Positions 6,269 to 13,436 of a DNA stretch of 13,436 nucleotides are shown here, piece after piece. Positions within the stretch are counted from its first letter, which is position 1; the number at the start of each line of letters is the position of its first letter. The notes below the pieces were generated by a model. It saw only the letters and a list, made by a program, of their open reading frames with translations. It was not told where the DNA came from and did not search any database. A program made the translations under genes and the position numbers. This DNA is from Mariprofundaceae bacterium (GTDB lineage Bacteria; Pseudomonadota; Zetaproteobacteria; Mariprofundales; Mariprofundaceae): NCBI GenBank assembly GCA_030950975.1, contig JAUZQL010000332.1:1-13436 (forward strand). The letters are read 5' to 3'.

Positions 6269-8701
6269 TTAATGCGCTGATACAGAAGTATTATCTAAAT
6301 ATATATCAACAATGGAATCGCGTATAAAATTGGTGGGCATACTCATTCCCGCAGGAACATGCGTCAAGGCATGCTTTAAAACTTCATCCATATCAGATAC
6401 CGCATGAATTTTAAAATCCGATAAAATGTTATCAGAAATCTCTTTTAAATCCTTGCGGTTTTCTTTCGGAATAATGACTTCTGTCAAACCGCCACGATGA
6501 GCAGCTAACAACTTTTCTTTCAAACCACCAATTGGCAAGGCTTTACCACGCAAGGTGATTTCACCTGTCATACACACTTCTTTTTTCACTGTAATCCCTG
6601 TTAATGCGGAGACAATTGACGTGGCCATTGCCAAACCTGCAGACGGTCCATCTTTAGGAATCGCACCTTCAGGGACATGCACATGAATATCCACTTTCTG
6701 ATAAAAGTTAGACTTGAGACCTAAGCTATCAGCACGCGAACGTACATAGGTAAAGGCTGCTTGAATCGATTCTTGCATGACATCACCAAGTTGCCCCGTC
6801 ATCGTCAACTTTCCCTTACCAGGCATCAGTGCTGTTTCTATTTGCAATAACTCACCACCTACTTCTGTCCATGCGAGCCCTGTGACCACACCCACTTGCG
6901 CTTCTAATTCAGCGATACCAAAGTCATATTTCCGAACACCTAAGTAAGTTTCCAAATCACTCTTTTTAAGTGTTATCAATGTTTCAGAAGTATTTTGAAC
7001 GATCGAACGTGTTATTTTCCGACATATTTTTGCTAAAACACGATCAAGCTCTCGAACACCTGCCTCATGCGTGTAATAACGAATCACATCCACCAATGCT
7101 TTATCAACAATGTGCACATTGGATGCTTTCAAACCATGGTTTTTCATTTGCTTAGGAAGCAAATAACGCTTGGCAATAGATAGTTTCTCAGCTTCGGTAT
7201 AACCCGATAAACGAATCACTTCCATACGATCCAATAACGGTTTTGGAATATTCAAACTATTGGCTGTGGTAATAAACATCACTTCCGATAAATCATAATC
7301 TACTTCAAGATAATGATCGGCAAAGGTGCTATTTTGTTCAGGATCCAAGACTTCCAATAACGCCGATGATGGATCGCCCCTAAAATCTGCTCCAACTTTA
7401 TCAATTTCATCCAATAAAATAAGTGGATTCTTCACACCCGTTTTTTTCATCGATTGAATCACTTTACCTGGCATAGAACCAATGTAAGTACGACGATGCC
7501 CCCGAATTTCGGCTTCATCACGCATACCACCCAAACTCATCCGAACAAATTTACGACCTGTAGCACGGGCAATTGATTCACCCAATGATGTCTTGCCCAC
7601 ACCAGGAGGTCCCACCAAGCAAAGAATCGATCCTTTTACTTTACGAACACGTTGTAAGACTGCCAAATGCTCTAAAATTCGTTCTTTTACTTTATCTAGA
7701 CCAAAATGATCTTCATTAAGAATCGCTTCCGCAGCATCCAAATCCTTACGAACACGTGTACGCTTTTTCCATGGCAATTCCAACAAACAATCCAAATAAT
7801 TACGTACAACTGTTCCTTCAGCACTCATAAGCGGCATCATTTTCAAACGTTTTAATTCAGTTTTAGCTTTTTCTTGTGCCTCAGAAGATAAACCTAATGT
7901 TTCAATTTTTTCGGCCAAAGCATCCAAATCACTCTGTGTTTCATCATCACCTAATTCTTTTTGAATCGCCTTCATTTGCTCAGATAAATAATATTCACGC
8001 TGCGATTTTTCCATCTGACGTTTGACACGGGTACGAATACGCTTATCCACTTGTAAAATTTCCATCTCTGCTTCCATATGTGCATACAAAAGTTCAAGAC
8101 GTTTAATCACACTGGCGGTTTCTAGCAGGGTTTGTTTATCTTCAAGTTTTAAATTCAAATGAGAAGCAATTGTATCTGCTAGTTTGTCTGTTGCGTCAAC
8201 CGCAGCAATGGATACCAACACTTCTGGCGGCGTTTTCTTATTTAATTTCACATAGGTATCAAATTGTTGCTCAATTGTTTTAGCAACCGCTTCACATTCA
8301 CTCGAATCTTCTTCAATTTCTGCAATATATTCATACTGGGCATGAATCACTTGTTCGTCATCCTGCATATCCAAAATAGATACACGAGGACCGCCTTCCA
8401 CCAACACTTTAATCGTGCCATCAGGAAGTTTTAGCATTTGCAAAATATTTCCAAGCGTTCCAACACGATGTAAATCATCCGCACTTGGATCATCTTTATT
8501 GGCATCTTTTTGCGCTAGAAGCAAGATTTTCTTACCCGATTGCATCACTTCATCCAGTGCATGAACACTTTTTTCACGCCCTACAAACAAAGGAACAATC
8601 ATATGTGGGAAAACAATAATATCACGCAAGGGCAGAACAGGAAGCGTACCTGATTCCATATTCTCTACATCATCCTCGCTTTCATTGATCCATTCAGCCA
8701 A
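6269..8701 (-). CDS. lon: ATP-dependent protease Lon
   Basis: Cytosolic hexameric AAA+ serine protease that degrades misfolded and short-lived regulatory proteins. The N-terminal substrate-binding domain covers about residues 18-210, followed by a coiled-coil helical stretch (about 210-300). The AAA+ module has Walker A GPPGVGKT (364-371), Walker B LILLDEID (427-434) and the HEAGVRELDR sensor-2 region. The C-terminal protease domain has the Ser-Lys dyad, Ser687 (PKDGPSAG) and Lys728 (LPIGGLKEK). The 810-residue length is close to the usual size of about 785, with a slightly extended C-terminus rather than an insert. The start is TTG at 8701, supported by AAGGAG six bases upstream (8708-8713); the next ATG (codon 15) lacks that support. 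It follows clpX after 50 bases and precedes hup. No promoter is obvious in the short gap, so cotranscription with clpX is likely. Confidence 0.97.
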   Translation of the reverse strand: MAEWINESEDDVENMESGTLPVLPLRDIIVFPHMIVPLFVGREKSVHALDEVMQSGKKILLLAQKDANKDDPSADDLHRVGTLGNILQMLKLPDGTIKVLVEGGPRVSILDMQDDEQVIHAQYEYIAEIEEDSSECEAVAKTIEQQFDTYVKLNKKTPPEVLVSIAAVDATDKLADTIASHLNLKLEDKQTLLETASVIKRLELLYAHMEAEMEILQVDKRIRTRVKRQMEKSQREYYLSEQMKAIQKELGDDETQSDLDALAEKIETLGLSSEAQEKAKTELKRLKMMPLMSAEGTVVRNYLDCLLELPWKKRTRVRKDLDAAEAILNEDHFGLDKVKERILEHLAVLQRVRKVKGSILCLVGPPGVGKTSLGESIARATGRKFVRMSLGGMRDEAEIRGHRRTYIGSMPGKVIQSMKKTGVKNPLILLDEIDKVGADFRGDPSSALLEVLDPEQNSTFADHYLEVDYDLSEVMFITTANSLNIPKPLLDRMEVIRLSGYTEAEKLSIAKRYLLPKQMKNHGLKASNVHIVDKALVDVIRYYTHEAGVRELDRVLAKICRKITRSIVQNTSETLITLKKSDLETYLGVRKYDFGIAELEAQVGVVTGLAWTEVGGELLQIETALMPGKGKLTMTGQLGDVMQESIQAAFTYVRSRADSLGLKSNFYQKVDIHVHVPEGAIPKDGPSAGLAMATSIVSALTGITVKKEVCMTGEITLRGKALPIGGLKEKLLAAHRGGLTEVIIPKENRKDLKEISDNILSDFKIHAVSDMDEVLKHALTHVPAGMSMPTNFIRDSIVDIYLDNTSVSAH

Positions 8702-8751
8702 AATAATCTCCTTATCATTTATTCCGAAGACCTTATCGGACTTGTATCAAA

Positions 8752-10005
8752 CTAGGCAGCGGCCTCATCAGCCTTAAACATCAACACTGGTTTTTCATGA
8801 TCGTCAATAACTTTCTCATTGATGATACATTTTTCAACATTGCCTAGCGTTGGAATATCATACATCACATCCAACATGCTATTTTCCATAATTGCACGCA
8901 ATCCACGCGCACCCGTTTTACGCTTCATCGCTTGCTCAGCAATGGCATCCAAGGCACCATCTGTAAATGATAAATCAACTTGGTCATAAGATAAAAGCGC
9001 TTGATATTGTTTCACCAAGGCATTTTTTGGTTCCGTAAGAATTTTTAATAAGGATTTTTTATCCAACAAGCTCAACGTTGCCACAGCAGGAAGTCTGCCC
9101 ACCAACTCAGGAATAAGACCATATTTAATCAAATCTTCGGGTTCTACTTGCGCCAATAATTCACCAATATCTTCTTCATCTTCAGCAAGCACATTGGCTC
9201 CGAAACCTATTGAACGTGTTTTACCCCGTGATTCAATGAGTTTTTCAAGACCTGCAAAAGCACCGCCTAAAATAAATAAGATATTGGTTGTATCCACGGC
9301 AATAAATTCTTGTTGTGGGTTTTTACGACCACCTTGTGGTGGTACATTCGCAATTGTACCTTCAATCAATTTCAACAAAGCTTGTTGTACACCCTCGCCT
9401 GACACATCCCGCGTAATTGAAGGAGAATCAGCTTTGCGAGATAATTTATCAATTTCATCAATATAAATAATACCACGTTGCGCACGTTCCACATCATGGT
9501 TGGATGCTTGCAACAATTTAAGAATGATGTTTTCAACATCTTCGCCTACATATCCTGCTTCTGTTAATGTGGTCGCATCTGCCATGACAAAAGGTACATT
9601 AAAAATACGTGCTAAACTTTGCGCCAATAATGTTTTACCACAGCCTGTTGGACCTAATAACAACACATTGCTTTTAGAAATTTCAACATCATTTTTCTTA
9701 TTGTGTTGAATTCTTTTGTAATGGTTATACACCGCTACAGCAAGCATGCGTTTTGCAGAATCTTGACCAATCACATAATCGTCTAAAAAGCTCTTAATTT
9801 CAGCAGGTTTGGGTAAAGACGTTGATTTATCTTCCCTTGAATCATTAGCTTCAGAAAGCTCCTCAAGCATAATATCATTACATAACTCAATGCATTCATC
9901 ACAAATAAAAACAGTAGGGCCTGCAATGAGTTTTTTTACATCATGCTGGCTTTTACCGCAAAAAGAGCAAAAAAGGGTAGTCTCACCATTATTTTTTGTA
10001 GTCAT
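8752..10005 (-). CDS. clpX: ClpX, ATP-dependent unfoldase of ClpXP
   Basis: Hexameric AAA+ unfoldase that recognises tagged proteins and threads them into ClpP. The N-terminal zinc-binding domain has Cys13, Cys16, Cys35 and Cys38. Walker A GPTGCGKT lies at 118-125, the pore loop GYVGED at 151-156, Walker B IIYIDEIDK at 179-187, the ClpP-docking IGF tripeptide at 266-268, and the sensor-2 GARGLR near the C-terminus. The loop that is RKH in Escherichia coli, contributing to ssrA-tag recognition, reads RKN here (227-229, GGRKNPQQEF; codon AAC). Length is 417 residues, typical. ATG 10005 has GGAG seven bases upstream. It lies 162 bases behind clpP and 50 bases before lon. Confidence 0.98.
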   Translation of the reverse strand: MTTKNNGETTLFCSFCGKSQHDVKKLIAGPTVFICDECIELCNDIMLEELSEANDSREDKSTSLPKPAEIKSFLDDYVIGQDSAKRMLAVAVYNHYKRIQHNKKNDVEISKSNVLLLGPTGCGKTLLAQSLARIFNVPFVMADATTLTEAGYVGEDVENIILKLLQASNHDVERAQRGIIYIDEIDKLSRKADSPSITRDVSGEGVQQALLKLIEGTIANVPPQGGRKNPQQEFIAVDTTNILFILGGAFAGLEKLIESRGKTRSIGFGANVLAEDEEDIGELLAQVEPEDLIKYGLIPELVGRLPAVATLSLLDKKSLLKILTEPKNALVKQYQALLSYDQVDLSFTDGALDAIAEQAMKRKTGARGLRAIMENSMLDVMYDIPTLGNVEKCIINEKVIDDHEKPVLMFKADEAAA

Positions 10006-10167
10006 ACTTCATCTCCAGCCTCTATAATCCATCTATCCGACATCTGCCGTAACGCTTTTATTCACCGAGTATTCAAGCAATGAATGTATCGGAAATCTCT
10101 ATTGATAGATCCTCAATACAAGCACTCTAGGATGACGAATAAAATCAATGATGCAGTGTTGACACAC
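10006..10167. other. clpP-clpX intergenic region
   Basis: A 162-base gap, longer than the others in this cluster. It ends with the clpX Shine-Dalgarno. I see no convincing promoter or terminator: several TTG-rich -35-like words occur (for example TTGCTT), but none has a well-spaced -10. A separate clpX promoter remains possible. Confidence 0.4.
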
Positions 10168-10767
10168 TTAACTTTTTTTAACTTCTTCACGAGATGTGAG
10201 CACTTTGTCAATCAGACCATAATCACATGCCTCTTGCGCCGTTAAAAAATAGTCTCGCTCCACATCATCATTCACTTTATCCAGTGGCTGACCAGTATGT
10301 TTTGCCATCATTTTATTCATATGTTCTTTCAATTTCAAAATTTCACGTGCATGAATTTCAATATCAGTCGCTTGACCTTGAAAACCACCCAAAGGCTGAT
10401 GAATCATCACGCGTGCATTTGGCAAAGCATAACGCTTACCTTGTGCACCTGATGCCAAAAGATGTGCGCCCATACTCGCAGCTTGCCCCACACACAATGT
10501 GGATACATCACAACGAATATATTGCATGGTATCATAAATCGCCATACCCGATGTCACCACGCCACCAGGACTATTGATATACATATAAATATCTTTATCG
10601 GGTGCTTCTGCTTCTAAAAAAAGCAATTGTGCGGTAATTAAATTAGCCATATGATCATCAACTTGACCACTTAAAAAGATAATCCGTTCTTTCAGTAAGC
10701 GTGAAAAAATATCATATGAACGTTCGCCACGAGACGTTCTTTCTACAACCATAGGTACTAAATTCAT
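10168..10767 (-). CDS. clpP: ClpP, proteolytic subunit of ClpXP
   Basis: Serine peptidase forming the two-ring barrel that degrades proteins delivered by ClpX. The catalytic triad is Ser98 (GQAASMG), His123 (MIHQP) and Asp172 (ERDYF). The oligomerisation and substrate strand INSPGG (64-69) and the LGGFQGQATDI handle region are intact. The start is set at ATG 10767 because AAGGAG lies five bases upstream (10773-10778); this gives MNLVPMVVERTSRGERSYD and 199 residues, close to the mature family length. A TTG 11 codons upstream (10800) is in frame but has no ribosome binding site. The gene lies 45 bases behind tig and is probably cotranscribed with it. Confidence 0.97.
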   Translation of the reverse strand: MNLVPMVVERTSRGERSYDIFSRLLKERIIFLSGQVDDHMANLITAQLLFLEAEAPDKDIYMYINSPGGVVTSGMAIYDTMQYIRCDVSTLCVGQAASMGAHLLASGAQGKRYALPNARVMIHQPLGGFQGQATDIEIHAREILKLKEHMNKMMAKHTGQPLDKVNDDVERDYFLTAQEACDYGLIDKVLTSREEVKKS

Positions 10768-10812
10768 CACTACTCCTTCGCTAAAAAATCCATCATACAA
10801 GCTTGATGATAT

Positions 10813-12147
10813 TTAGGCTTCCTTACCATCCTGTTCTTGCTGCCAAACTGATAGTGCTTTGTTATTTTCTTGGATATGACTCATCGATAATACATAAGCA
10901 ATGCATTCTTTTTCCAATAAACGATCTCGTAAGCCAGCCATTTCATTTTCTTGACTCTTCATCCAATTGACAAAAGCATCATGCTGTTCAGCAGGATATT
11001 GCTTGGATAAGTTTTCTAATTCTTCATCTACCTTGGCATCATCCAATTCAACATCGCCTTCTTTACGTACTGTTTGAATCAAAATAGAAGCTTTCAAATT
11101 ACGTTCTGAACGCTCACGAACTTCTGAACGAAAAGCATCATCAGTCAGCATGTCATCCGTCATTTCCACACCTTGTTGCTTCATATTCTGTGTGACACGT
11201 TGAATGGTTGATTTGATTTCTTCATCCACCAAGCGAGCAGGTAATTCAATGGGGTTAGCAGCCAACAATGCTTCTAACACAGCATCATGTGCGCTTAGAT
11301 ACGTTGCTTCTTCTGCTTCTTTGGATAAACGCTGCATAGCATCGTCACGCAAGGCTGCAGCATCATCAAAATTCAACATGCTTGCCAAAGCATCTTCATC
11401 ACTTGGCTTGATTGCTTTTGCTACTGATTTGATATCCGTTTCAAAACGTGCTTCTTTACCTGCCAAATGAGCGGCTTGATAAGGGTCTGGAAAAGTCACA
11501 TGCACGACAACATGATCGCCAGCTTGATGCCCGATCAATTGTTCTTCAAATCCTGGAATAAATTGACCTGAACCCAATACCAAGGCGTGATCTTCACCAT
11601 CACCACCCTCAAAGGCTTCATCATCAACAAAACCTACAAAATCAATCGTGACTTGATCCGTATTTTCAGCAACACGTTGATCTTCAATCTCATATTTGAC
11701 TTGAGATGTCATCAAACGCTCAACCACAGCATTGATATCATCATCTTCCACAATCACTTTGCTTGTTTCAATGTTCATATCTTGCAAGGGAGACAATTCA
11801 ACCACAGGCCATGTGACAACATTCAAAGTAAAGTTAAATTCGCCGTCAGGTTGTACTGAAGGAAGTGTTAATTCAGGCTGTACAGCAGGAATCAATCCTG
11901 AAGACTCAATCGCACCCACATAATGAGTTTGCAACAATTCAGACACAGTATCTTCATGAATTTTTACACCAAATTGTTTTTGAATCACATGTTTCGGTGT
12001 TTTTCCAGGGCGAAATCCAGGTAATTTTGCTTGAGAGCTTACTTTTGCAGCTTGTTCACCATACACACGATCATATTCAGATTGTGGTAAAGTGACTAGC
12101 ACTTGGTGTTCATGATCGCTTAATTGTTTTACATTGGTTTGAATCAT
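10813..12147 (-). CDS. tig: Trigger factor, ribosome-associated chaperone and prolyl isomerase
   Basis: Binds at the ribosomal exit tunnel and shields nascent chains. The N-terminal ribosome-binding domain holds the signature GFRPGKTP (44-51; GFRxGKxP in the family). The FKBP-type peptidyl-prolyl isomerase domain covers about residues 160-245 (VTIDFVGFVDDEAFEGG, then GSGQFIPGFEEQL). The rest is the helical chaperone domain with characteristic acidic C-terminal arms. Length of 444 residues is slightly above the 432 of Escherichia coli. ATG 12147 has GGAG eight bases upstream. It heads the tig-clpP-clpX-lon-hup order found widely in proteobacteria. Upstream lie a heat-shock-like promoter candidate and a structured leader. 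Confidence 0.97.
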   Translation of the reverse strand: MIQTNVKQLSDHEHQVLVTLPQSEYDRVYGEQAAKVSSQAKLPGFRPGKTPKHVIQKQFGVKIHEDTVSELLQTHYVGAIESSGLIPAVQPELTLPSVQPDGEFNFTLNVVTWPVVELSPLQDMNIETSKVIVEDDDINAVVERLMTSQVKYEIEDQRVAENTDQVTIDFVGFVDDEAFEGGDGEDHALVLGSGQFIPGFEEQLIGHQAGDHVVVHVTFPDPYQAAHLAGKEARFETDIKSVAKAIKPSDEDALASMLNFDDAAALRDDAMQRLSKEAEEATYLSAHDAVLEALLAANPIELPARLVDEEIKSTIQRVTQNMKQQGVEMTDDMLTDDAFRSEVRERSERNLKASILIQTVRKEGDVELDDAKVDEELENLSKQYPAEQHDAFVNWMKSQENEMAGLRDRLLEKECIAYVLSMSHIQENNKALSVWQQEQDGKEA

Positions 12148-12215
12148 AGGATGAACTCCATCGAAGAAGTGACGTTGACTTTTTAAGTTTCAAATCAAAG
12201 CCGAATTTAATTAAT

Positions 12216-12297
12216 GAGTATGAGAGGGGGGAGTCAAATCCTTAAGCAGTCGATGCTATCGATTGATTCCACTTTTCAGTGCCCTACAGGCATACTC
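12216..12297 (-). ncRNA. Candidate structured leader of tig
   Basis: On the minus strand an outer 7-base pairing (arms at 12291-12297 and 12216-12222) encloses a possible hairpin GCC/GGC with loop TGTAG, a GAAA-tetraloop hairpin CACT/AGTG (12270-12281) and a stem CAATCGAT/ATCGACTG with loop AGC and one mismatch (12247-12265). A C-run precedes the closing arm. It starts where the proposed promoter would begin transcription. I do not recognise it as a known riboswitch. Base pairing was judged by eye only. Confidence 0.3.
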
Positions 12298-12303
12298 CTT
12301 ATA

Positions 12304-12336
12304 ATATTACTGCGGTTTTCATTATTTCTTTTCAAG
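12304..12336 (-). promoter_or_regulatory. Candidate tig promoter with heat-shock-like -35
   Basis: Minus-strand CTTGAAA (12330-12336) is an exact match to the sigma-32 -35 core. After 14 bases comes CCGCAGTA (12308-12315), a partial match to the CCCCATNT -10. An AT-rich TAATAT (12304-12309) could serve a sigma-70 type -10, but its spacing of 20 from TTGAAA is too long. Transcription would start near 12294-12300, giving a leader of about 150 bases. Confidence 0.35.
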
Positions 12337-12441
12337 CACAGCGTGCCGCATCATGATGTGATGATGTTTACAGTCAACATTTTACAAACACATGCCAAGA
12401 ATTCGAAGTTGATGATGGAGTGCTAGATTCAGCAAAAAACT

Positions 12442-13436
12442 TTACGGCGTGTTGCTTAAATTATGCAGCTTGGCGTGAAGTAAACCCATATAACCACCAT
12501 CGGATGTTACCTTAAAACCTTGCAATTGTTGATTAAATACAGCAATCACAGGTTCATACCATAAAGGAATATAGACAACATCCTGCTGCATTTTGTATTG
12601 AATCTTGGCGTATAAAACTTGACGTTCGCTCATTGTTTGGCTGTTTTGTGCTTCATCCAACCAAGTATCGACATCCTTATTTGCATAACGACCACGATTC
12701 GCTCCTTTCGGTGGCCACATGCTTGAATGTAACATCCAACGATAAATATCAGGATCAGCAATACTCACCCAAGATAATGAAAATACTTGAAAATCACCCC
12801 GTTTGATACGCGCATAAAAGCCGCCCCACTCCATCGATTCAACCGAAACATCGACACCAACTTTTCGCCACATATCAGCAATGGCACTGGCAAGGCGCAA
12901 GCGTGTGGCATTGGTACTGGTTCGATACGTCAGATGAAAGCGAATACCGAGTGAGTTGCGTGGAAAACCTGCCTTATCCAATAATATTTCCGCTTTTTGA
13001 GGATTAAAAGGCGTTAAAGCGAGTTTTGTGGAAGCCCAGTGTTTGGGGGTCAACACAGTTTCTGCCAAGATGGGTAAATCCGACAACAGTGCTTTCTTTA
13101 ATCGTGAACGATTGATTGCCAAAGCCAGTGCCTTGCGTACACGAACATCTTTCAGAATGGCATCTTGCAAATTCATGCCAATATAAGAAAACGTTGTCGA
13201 TGCTTGGCTTGCAATACGCAGTTGTTTTTGACGTTTCAAATACGGTAATAATTCAGCAGGCAAATCATTCTGCATGAAATCAATTTCACCACGAACCAAT
13301 TTTAAACTTCGTGTTACCGCTTCTTTGACACGCAAAAAATGCAAGCGTTGGATATTGGATTCAGGACTTTTGATTACACGTTGTAAAATCAAATGATTGC
13401 CATGCCATGATGCCAGTTTGAATGCACCACAACCTA
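12442..13436 (-). CDS. ABC transporter substrate-binding protein, family 5 (peptide/nickel type), 5' end outside the window
   Basis: Periplasmic solute-binding protein of the oligopeptide/dipeptide/nickel class (SBP_bac_5). About 330 C-terminal residues are visible; the frame stays open to the window edge, so the TTG at 13392 is internal. Recognisable pieces are the leading GCGAFKLASW (family GTGPYKL-like), RGEIDF, the SYIGMNLQDAILKDVRVRKALALAINR block characteristic of the family, and the DPDIYRWMLHS and NRGRYANKDVDTWLDEA segments. The C-terminus ends near the natural end of such proteins. The signal peptide is not visible. Substrate cannot be deduced: peptides are the default, but nickel or other small ligands are possible. 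It lies upstream of tig but is separated by 294 bases, so it is probably a distinct unit. No clear terminator follows it. Confidence 0.9.
   Translation of the reverse strand, partial: GCGAFKLASWHGNHLILQRVIKSPESNIQRLHFLRVKEAVTRSLKLVRGEIDFMQNDLPAELLPYLKRQKQLRIASQASTTFSYIGMNLQDAILKDVRVRKALALAINRSRLKKALLSDLPILAETVLTPKHWASTKLALTPFNPQKAEILLDKAGFPRNSLGIRFHLTYRTSTNATRLRLASAIADMWRKVGVDVSVESMEWGGFYARIKRGDFQVFSLSWVSIADPDIYRWMLHSSMWPPKGANRGRYANKDVDTWLDEAQNSQTMSERQVLYAKIQYKMQQDVVYIPLWYEPVIAVFNQQLQGFKVTSDGGYMGLLHAKLHNLSNTP

Noticed and set aside
10768..10800. Longer ClpP starting at TTG 10800
   Set aside because: No Shine-Dalgarno before it, whereas ATG 10767 has AAGGAG at five bases and gives the usual N-terminus.
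12267..12285. CACTTTTCAGTGCCC resembling the terminal repeat of an insertion sequence
   Set aside because: No matching second end, target duplication or transposase remnant is visible; the same bases form the tetraloop hairpin of the leader. A search of an insertion-sequence database would settle it.
12355..12374. Palindromic CATCATGATG and neighbouring repeats as a terminator for the transporter gene
   Set aside because: No T-tract follows and the repeats are short, simple ATG-type words that can arise by chance.
12214..12426. Plus-strand 70-codon reading frame upstream of tig
   Set aside because: No convincing ribosome binding site, no family resemblance, and it overlaps the likely tig promoter and leader on the other strand.

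Overview
The window looks like ordinary bacterial chromosome from a Gram-negative proteobacterium with AT-leaning DNA. The order tig-clpP-clpX-lon-hup, all on the minus strand, is the classical proteobacterial protein quality-control cluster. It is followed by two tRNAs and a def-fmt translation-initiation cluster. I cannot name the genus. The gene mix would fit a gammaproteobacterium or a zetaproteobacterium, but this is a weak inference.

Layout from left to right. Positions 1-963 (+) hold the 3' part of a phage or island tyrosine recombinase, which runs towards the 3' end of tRNA-Ser(TGA) at 1053-1140 (-). This is the typical arrangement of an element integrated at a tRNA 3' end; the rest of the element lies left of the window. 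Positions 1218-5334 (-) hold a tight four-gene operon read as def, fmt, queA, nadE, with stop/start overlaps. A strong intrinsic terminator at 5609-5643 closes a tRNA-Val(TAC)/tRNA-Asp(GTC) unit (5669-5863, -). Then come hup (HU), lon, clpX, clpP and tig, all on the minus strand. After a 294-base gene-free stretch carrying the likely tig promoter and a foldable leader, the window ends inside a family 5 peptide-type ABC transporter substrate-binding protein gene (12442-13436, -), cut off at its 5' side.

How the genes work together. Trigger factor receives nascent chains whose formyl-Met is made by Fmt and removed by Def. ClpXP and Lon degrade misfolded or tagged proteins. HU packages DNA. QueA completes a late step of queuosine synthesis in the anticodons of GUN-decoding tRNAs, which include the tRNA-Asp(GTC) encoded here. 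NadE makes NAD.

Most of the window is conventional. The signals most worth a second look are regulatory: a shared promoter architecture in front of tRNA-Ser and tRNA-Val, in which an inverted repeat brackets the -10 box; a terminator-like hairpin whose U-tract abuts the hup Shine-Dalgarno sequence; a structured leader with a heat-shock-like promoter before tig; and an RKN instead of RKH substrate loop in ClpX. I found no CRISPR array, toxin-antitoxin pair, defence system or clearly new multi-gene system.
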